The notes below the pieces were generated by a model. It saw only the letters and a program-made list of their open reading frames with translations. It did not search any database and was not told the DNA's origin. Position numbers and translations under genes: made by a program. Of a DNA stretch of 10,279 nt, positions 5,833 through 10,279 are shown piece by piece (positions within the stretch are counted from its first letter, which is position 1; each line of letters starts with the position of its first letter). Source of the DNA: an uncultured Bacteroidales bacterium. GTDB lineage: Bacteria; Bacteroidota; Bacteroidia; Bacteroidales; UBA932. The DNA is taken from positions 1 to 10,279 of the forward strand of contig CAMHFA010000022.1 of NCBI GenBank assembly GCA_946184255.1, given 5' to 3'.

Positions 5833-7140
5833 ATGAAACAACTGGATATAAAACTCATGCATCCTGCAGAGCAGATTGCGATAATCATAGGCAGGATCTA
5901 CCGCAGCGGAATGACCACCACCTCCGGTGGCAACCTGTCCATCATGGACGGAAACGGTGACATGTGGATAACCCCTGCCGGAATCGATAAGGGTTCCCTC
6001 AGGCCCGAGGACATAATGTGCGTGAAAGCCGACGGCACGATTGTCGGCCCTCACAGGCCTTCTTCGGAATATCCTTTCCACAAGGCTATCTACAGGATGA
6101 ATCCCAAGGCCCGTTCAGTCATCCACGCCCATCCCCCTGGACTCGTGACCTTCAGCGTGGTCCATGAAATTCCGGACACAAGCATCATTCCGCAGGCAAG
6201 GGCTGTCTGCGGACCGGTAGGATTTGCTGAATATGCCCTCCCGGGCAGCGAACTCCTCGGAAAGAAGATTGTCGAAGAGTTCAGGAGGAATCCCGAGTTC
6301 AAGGCAGTCATAATGGAAAACCACGGTGTGGTTCTTTATGGAGAGGATATCGCAGACGCTTATCAGCGTTTCGAGACCTTGGAGCTCTGTGCCAGGACAA
6401 TTCTCAATGCAAAGACCCTCGGTGAGCCGAAATACCTTACTGAAGAGCAGATTAACCGTCATGAAATGGCCGTAAACACTCCTTTCGAGCATTTCATGAA
6501 CGTGGACCATCCTTCAGATGAAAGGGCTATCCGTTCCGAGATCTGCCAGATAGTCCGCAGGGCTTGCTCCCAAGGCCTTATGTGCAGTTCCTATGGGACG
6601 GCTTCAGTAAGGTGGAGAGGCAATGACTTCCTGATCACGCCTTCCAATGTCCAGCGATGGGACATCGATCCTGAAGACATAGTCCAGATCAAGGACGGAA
6701 TGGTCGAGGCCGGCAAGATGGCTAGCCGCTCGGTTGCCCTTCACTACGAAATCTACCGCCGCAATCCCAAGGTCAATTCGATTATCCTGACCCAGTCACC
6801 TGCCCTCATGGGCTTCTGCACGACCGGGGTCAAGTTCGATGTAAGGACTATTCCTGAAAGCTGGATATTCCTCCAGGACATACCGACCTTCCCATTTGGA
6901 AGCCAGTACGACGAGCACCTTTCCACCCTTGCCGACGAATTCCGCAACAGGCCGTTCGTGATGCTTGAGAATGATTCCGTGGTTGTCACGGGAGACAAGC
7001 TCATCAACACTTTCGACAGGCTGGAAGTGGCTGACTTCAGCGCTCGTTCACTCATCCTCGCAGCCCCTCTGGGCAGCCTTAAACCAATAACGGACGCGGA
7101 AATCGAGGATCTCCGCGTCGCGTTCCATGTTGGTGAATAA
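5833..7140 (+). CDS. Tandem class II aldolase/adducin protein, second domain degenerate
   Basis: A 435-residue cytoplasmic protein made of two class II aldolase/adducin domains in a row. Domain 1 (residues ~8-200) is complete: GGN at 32-34, SSE with E79, HAHPP with H98 and H100, and ENHG with H164. These are the phosphate-binding motif, catalytic acid and zinc ligands of the FucA/AraD family. Domain 2 (residues ~225-425) aligns along its length, sharing ITP, PEDI, IYR-NPK and LEND, but lacks all of these residues. GGN becomes G255-T256-A257, E79 becomes S300, H98 and H100 become L319 and Q321, and H164 becomes D381. It is therefore probably structural or regulatory, not catalytic. The gene follows the aldolase/dehydrogenase by one base and closes the operon. 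Why the pathway has two aldolases is unclear; they may act on different intermediates or assemble together. The ATG at 5833 is the only sensible start. Confidence 0.88.
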   Translation: MKQLDIKLMHPAEQIAIIIGRIYRSGMTTTSGGNLSIMDGNGDMWITPAGIDKGSLRPEDIMCVKADGTIVGPHRPSSEYPFHKAIYRMNPKARSVIHAHPPGLVTFSVVHEIPDTSIIPQARAVCGPVGFAEYALPGSELLGKKIVEEFRRNPEFKAVIMENHGVVLYGEDIADAYQRFETLELCARTILNAKTLGEPKYLTEEQINRHEMAVNTPFEHFMNVDHPSDERAIRSEICQIVRRACSQGLMCSSYGTASVRWRGNDFLITPSNVQRWDIDPEDIVQIKDGMVEAGKMASRSVALHYEIYRRNPKVNSIILTQSPALMGFCTTGVKFDVRTIPESWIFLQDIPTFPFGSQYDEHLSTLADEFRNRPFVMLENDSVVVTGDKLINTFDRLEVADFSARSLILAAPLGSLKPITDAEIEDLRVAFHVGE

Positions 7141-7151
7141 GAATTGAGGGA

Positions 7152-8429
7152 TCAGTTTCCCTTGATTATCCTTGCATCCTCCGCACGGTCTATACCGATG
7201 CGGTGGGTTATTTCGTCCCTTCTTTCGTGAATCTGCTCCTTGTGCCTGATTACCCAATTCTCAGCATAGATGCACACGAAGGAGAGGAAGAAGTAGATAA
7301 TGGTCTGAAGGACCATGAATGTCATCTGCCTTCCTGCCGCGGAGATGTCGCCTCCTGCAGTGCTCAGGTTGATAAAGCCCTGGACTCCGAAGGTTGAGGG
7401 GAACACATAGGAGAATGCTTTCCAGAATCCCGGGAAGGCCACTGTCGGCCATGAGCATCCTGTCAGGAAGACGAGGATTGGAGACATAGCCAGGAACAAC
7501 AGGAACACGGATTCCCTCCTGGTGATAAAGGTGCTCCAGGTCATGCTGAAAAACACGCAGTCGGTAATGAAGAATACCAGCAGGGCAAGGACGTTCCAGA
7601 AATCACCCCTCTGGGGTATGCCGAAGATCGCCGGTACTATGAAGGCGATGTACATGCCTATTCCCAGATAGAGAATCCAGTAGGCTGCTCCTCGTCCGAG
7701 AACCACACGTCCCACTCCATTGCCCTGGAGTATGTCGGGGAGGGAAGCGAAACTGTGGTTCCGCTCCCTTTGGGTCCCGACTAGCAAGGACATGCCGTAG
7801 AACAATGTCTGCTGGATTATGATCATGAGTATTGCTGAGATCAGGAAAAAGCTGTAGTCGAAGGCCCTGTTGTAGGGGTTGTTGTCCTCATAACCGAGAG
7901 GTTTGATGACCTGAGAGGCAGCCTGTTCCGTCATTCCGGCCATTGAATACCTTTCCATCTGGATTTGCCCTACCTCGTGGAGCATCACGAAGTTGGTGCC
8001 GATCATCGCGTTCTTGTAGTATAGGAAGCTGCTCATGTCGGTGTAGAGGGACAGGGTCGCTGTCTCTCCGTTTGCGAGCTTCTTTCCGAATTCGCGGGGG
8101 AAATAGACGATCCCGTTGACCTTCCTTTCCTGCATGAGTTTCTTGGCCTCTTCCATGTTGATACATTTGGCGGCGACCTCAATCTCCCTTGTCGCATCAA
8201 TCTCCCTGATGAACCTGCGGCTGTCGGAACAGGCAGCGTCGTCCACTATGGCTACCGGAGTTTCGGATAGGATTCCGTTTAGATAGATTACATTGTAGAG
8301 CAAAGGATAGGCAAGGCCGGCTACAAAGAAGATCAGAAGAACTCCTCCATCTGAGAAGATCTGCTTCAACTCGTGGCAGAAGATTCCCCACCAGTCATGC
8401 AACCAAGTCTTTATGAATGTGTTTGCCAT
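7152..8429 (-). CDS. ABC-2 type transporter permease (efflux)
   Basis: A 425-residue inner-membrane permease of the ABC-2 family with the YhhJ/YbhR-like layout. One membrane segment lies near residues 29-48, followed by an extracytoplasmic domain of about 140 residues (~52-190). Five more segments lie at about 192-217, 244-270, 276-298, 306-325 and 368-388, with a charged cytoplasmic C-terminal tail rich in Arg, Glu and His. Such permeases pair with a cytoplasmic ATPase and work with an HlyD adaptor to export drugs or other small molecules. It is last in the operon, five bases after the other permease, and its start MANTFIKTW is just ahead of the amphipathic segment before TM1. It converges on the aldolase operon with 11 bp between stops and no visible terminator. 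The substrate is unknown. Confidence 0.9.
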   Translation of the reverse strand: MANTFIKTWLHDWWGIFCHELKQIFSDGGVLLIFFVAGLAYPLLYNVIYLNGILSETPVAIVDDAACSDSRRFIREIDATREIEVAAKCINMEEAKKLMQERKVNGIVYFPREFGKKLANGETATLSLYTDMSSFLYYKNAMIGTNFVMLHEVGQIQMERYSMAGMTEQAASQVIKPLGYEDNNPYNRAFDYSFFLISAILMIIIQQTLFYGMSLLVGTQRERNHSFASLPDILQGNGVGRVVLGRGAAYWILYLGIGMYIAFIVPAIFGIPQRGDFWNVLALLVFFITDCVFFSMTWSTFITRRESVFLLFLAMSPILVFLTGCSWPTVAFPGFWKAFSYVFPSTFGVQGFINLSTAGGDISAAGRQMTFMVLQTIIYFFLSFVCIYAENWVIRHKEQIHERRDEITHRIGIDRAEDARIIKGN

Positions 8430-8434
8430 GATTC

Positions 8435-9604
8435 TTATTCTTTAGGATAGTTCTGGTGGATGTAGGCATTCTTGAGGCGGATCAAGCCGGCCAGCGGAAT
8501 GAACAGGAAGAGCATCAGGTAGATGACTTCTTTCCACCATCCGGCGAATCCGGCACCGAAGATCGCTTCCTGGACATAGAAGAGATAGTAGTGCCTCAGC
8601 GGGAAGATGGCGGCAAGCCCCTGGATGTACGGAGGCATGGCTTCCAGAGGCAGGGTGAATCCTGCAAGGGAGAAACCCAGTACGCTGTAGAGTGCCCCAA
8701 TACTCAAGGCGAGCCTTGGAACGGGGACCAGTTCTATGATGAATATCGCAATCGCTTCACTTGCAAGAACCAGTAGCAGCATCGGGATGAACATATTGAA
8801 TATCTTTCCGTTCATCGGGAAATGCAGCTGATGGTAGAGCAACATCACAAGGATGAAGCCGAGGACCGTGAATACCCCGGTCCACACAAGCAGTTTCCCT
8901 GAGATGGCATTCACTATCGAATGACCGGAGGTCTCCATCAAATGCCTGGATGTCCCGAACTTGAGTTCGGCCCCGAGGGAATAGATGAGCACCAGGATCA
9001 CTATCATCTCCAATATACCCGGCAGCAGCAGGCCGCTGAGGTAGTAGTTGTAGCTGGTGGTGACGTTGCCGATCTGGTGGGTGTCTATGTCGATAGGGCG
9101 TATCATCCCCATTATCTGGCTGTCATTGTAGCCATTTGCCCTTAGCATCTCCCTCTGTACGGCACCGTTGGCCATGTTCACCATGGTCAGGAGGTCTTTC
9201 CATGCCAAAGCTCCGCTGACGAAATAGAGACCGTTCACGTAGAAGGTTATCTTCGGTTGACGGAAAGCCTGGACGTCTTCGTTGAGGCCTTCGGGAATCA
9301 GACAGACGGAGGAGATCTTCCCGCTGATCATGTCTTCCCTGGCGGATGCGAAAGATTCGTAATGGACTGTCTTTCCCAGTTGTGTCGCGTCGAGTTGCTG
9401 GCAGAAATTCCTGGAAGTAGAGGAATTGTCTTCATCGACCACTCCGATAGGTATGTCATGCGGAAGGCCTCCGCCCAGGAATGTCAGGAAGAAGATGGCG
9501 CAGAAGGCGATCACGCCCACCGAACCCACCAGATAAAGAGGACGGTTCCTGATTATCCTGAGTTCGCGGCCCGCGACAGCACGTATCCTTTGCCAATTGG
9601 TCAT
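8435..9604 (-). CDS. ABC-2 type transporter permease (efflux), YbhS/YhhJ-like
   Basis: A 389-residue inner-membrane protein with the same layout as the following permease. TM1 is near residues 23-44, the large external domain spans ~48-185, and the remaining segments are near 188-210, 234-256, 268-291, 297-318 and 357-376. The two proteins share the start of the external domain (P-x-G/A-I-V-D-E/D-x, then Ser-Arg and DAT) but have diverged elsewhere, so they are probably old paralogues acting as a heterodimer. The conserved LPLEAMP--IQ---A-IFPLRHYY region before the last segment is typical of ABC-2 permeases of this class. It starts 12 bases after the HlyD-family stop and ends five bases before the next ATG, so the three genes form one operon. 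No nucleotide-binding domain is fused to it. Confidence 0.92.
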   Translation of the reverse strand: MTNWQRIRAVAGRELRIIRNRPLYLVGSVGVIAFCAIFFLTFLGGGLPHDIPIGVVDEDNSSTSRNFCQQLDATQLGKTVHYESFASAREDMISGKISSVCLIPEGLNEDVQAFRQPKITFYVNGLYFVSGALAWKDLLTMVNMANGAVQREMLRANGYNDSQIMGMIRPIDIDTHQIGNVTTSYNYYLSGLLLPGILEMIVILVLIYSLGAELKFGTSRHLMETSGHSIVNAISGKLLVWTGVFTVLGFILVMLLYHQLHFPMNGKIFNMFIPMLLLVLASEAIAIFIIELVPVPRLALSIGALYSVLGFSLAGFTLPLEAMPPYIQGLAAIFPLRHYYLFYVQEAIFGAGFAGWWKEVIYLMLFLFIPLAGLIRLKNAYIHQNYPKE

Positions 9605-9616
9605 GATTGAAAAGCC

Positions 9617-10279
9617 TTATTTCTGTTTGACGATTGCAGACATTCCGGGAAGTATCCCTTCCACGGCCTGGTCCGGAACGGCCCTGACCTCGAAGGTCTT
9701 TGCATCGTACATTCCCGTCTCTTTCGTGGCCTTCCAGGTGGCGTAGGATTCACGGACAGCGATGTAGTTGACAGTTGCGGTGATCTCCTTGCCGTCAAGT
9801 GCGGGAATAACCACGGTGACCTTGTCGCCTTGCTTCATCCCATGAAGATAATCTTCCCTGACGTTGAATGTGAACCAGATGTCTTTCAAGTCGATGACGC
9901 TTGCGACAGGGGATCCCTGACCGACAAGTTCTCCGACCTTGGGATAAGTGGCTGAGATGATTCCGTCGGCTGGCGAAATCAGGTACAGCTCGCTGAGATA
10001 GGACTCAACTTCCTGAACGGCGCCCGAAGCCTGATCGACAAGAGCCCTGGCAGCGGCCTTGTCTTCCATCCTCGCTCCGCTGACGGCCATGTCGTACTGG
10101 CTCTTTGCCGCCAGTGTCTGGGCAACTGCAGCATCGTACTTAGCCTTGGTTTCATCGTATTTCTGGGCGGCTATCACTTTCTGGTCGTACAGCCTCTGAA
10201 CCCTGTCCAATGACTTTTTCATCACGTCTTCCTGGACGATTGCCTGCTGCCAGAGCTGGTAGGCACCCTGGATCTGTTC
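9617..10279 (-). CDS. HlyD-family periplasmic adaptor, N-terminus outside window
   Basis: The C-terminal 220 residues of a membrane-fusion (adaptor) protein; the frame stays open to the window edge at 10279, so the true start lies beyond it and the GTG at 10225 is internal. The visible part begins in a long Gln/Ala/Lys-rich helix, the alpha-hairpin coiled coil. The second half-lipoyl motif follows (LISPADGIISATYPKVGELVGQG), then the beta-barrel (DIWFTFNVREDYLHGMKQGDKV) and a membrane-proximal region ending GILPGMSAIVKQK. In this family the protein bridges the inner-membrane permease and an outer-membrane TolC-like channel. It is upstream of both permeases in the same operon. The missing part should contain the inner-membrane anchor or lipoprotein signal and the first half of the hairpin. 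Confidence 0.93.
   Translation of the reverse strand, partial: EQIQGAYQLWQQAIVQEDVMKKSLDRVQRLYDQKVIAAQKYDETKAKYDAAVAQTLAAKSQYDMAVSGARMEDKAAARALVDQASGAVQEVESYLSELYLISPADGIISATYPKVGELVGQGSPVASVIDLKDIWFTFNVREDYLHGMKQGDKVTVVIPALDGKEITATVNYIAVRESYATWKATKETGMYDAKTFEVRAVPDQAVEGILPGMSAIVKQK

Noticed and set aside
232..7140. Joint role of deoD and the class II aldolases in a 5'-deoxyadenosine / DHAP shunt
   Set aside because: deoD has its own promoter and is separated from the operon by a convergent gene. It resembles ordinary DeoD, not an MTA phosphorylase, and no MtnA-like isomerase or MtnK-like kinase is present.
9617..10225. GTG at 10225 as the start of the HlyD-family gene
   Set aside because: The frame is open for another 18 codons to the window edge, and starting there would delete the membrane anchor and half of the coiled-coil hairpin required in this family.

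Overview
This window looks like chromosomal DNA of a Bacteroidota species, probably order Bacteroidales. The evidence is a set of promoter-like sites matching the Bacteroides consensus (TTTG at -33, TAnnTTTG at -7), weak Shine-Dalgarno sequences, and the gene families present: a secreted GH78-type rhamnosidase, a Bacteroidales-style PHP/aldolase cluster, and an HlyD/ABC-2 permease efflux operon. I could not assign a genus.

Layout. Bases 1-231 hold no convincing gene but are rich in inverted repeats; a candidate promoter at 148-178 drives deoD (232-945, +), a purine nucleoside phosphorylase. It converges, with 17 bp between, on a secreted alpha-L-rhamnosidase-like glycosidase (963-2705, -). 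A 65-bp divergent intergenic region carries back-to-back -7 elements. On the other side is a tight three-gene + strand operon (2771-7140; gaps of 4 and 1 bp): a PHP-domain protein, a class II aldolase fused to a short-chain dehydrogenase, and a double class II aldolase whose second half has lost every metal/catalytic residue. This operon converges, 11 bp apart, on a - strand efflux operon (10279-7152): an HlyD-type periplasmic adaptor cut by the window edge, followed by two ABC-2 type permeases.

How the genes may work together. The glycosidase would release a deoxy-sugar such as L-rhamnose outside the cytoplasm. The divergent operon has the enzyme types expected for splitting a ketose (phosphate) and oxidising or reducing the product. 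It has no isomerase, kinase or sugar permease in view, so the substrate is open. The PHP protein as first gene, and the half-dead tandem aldolase as last gene, are the least explained parts and the best candidates for something new. The efflux operon appears functionally separate; its ATPase and outer-membrane channel are not in the window. deoD is a housekeeping nucleoside-salvage gene with its own promoter.
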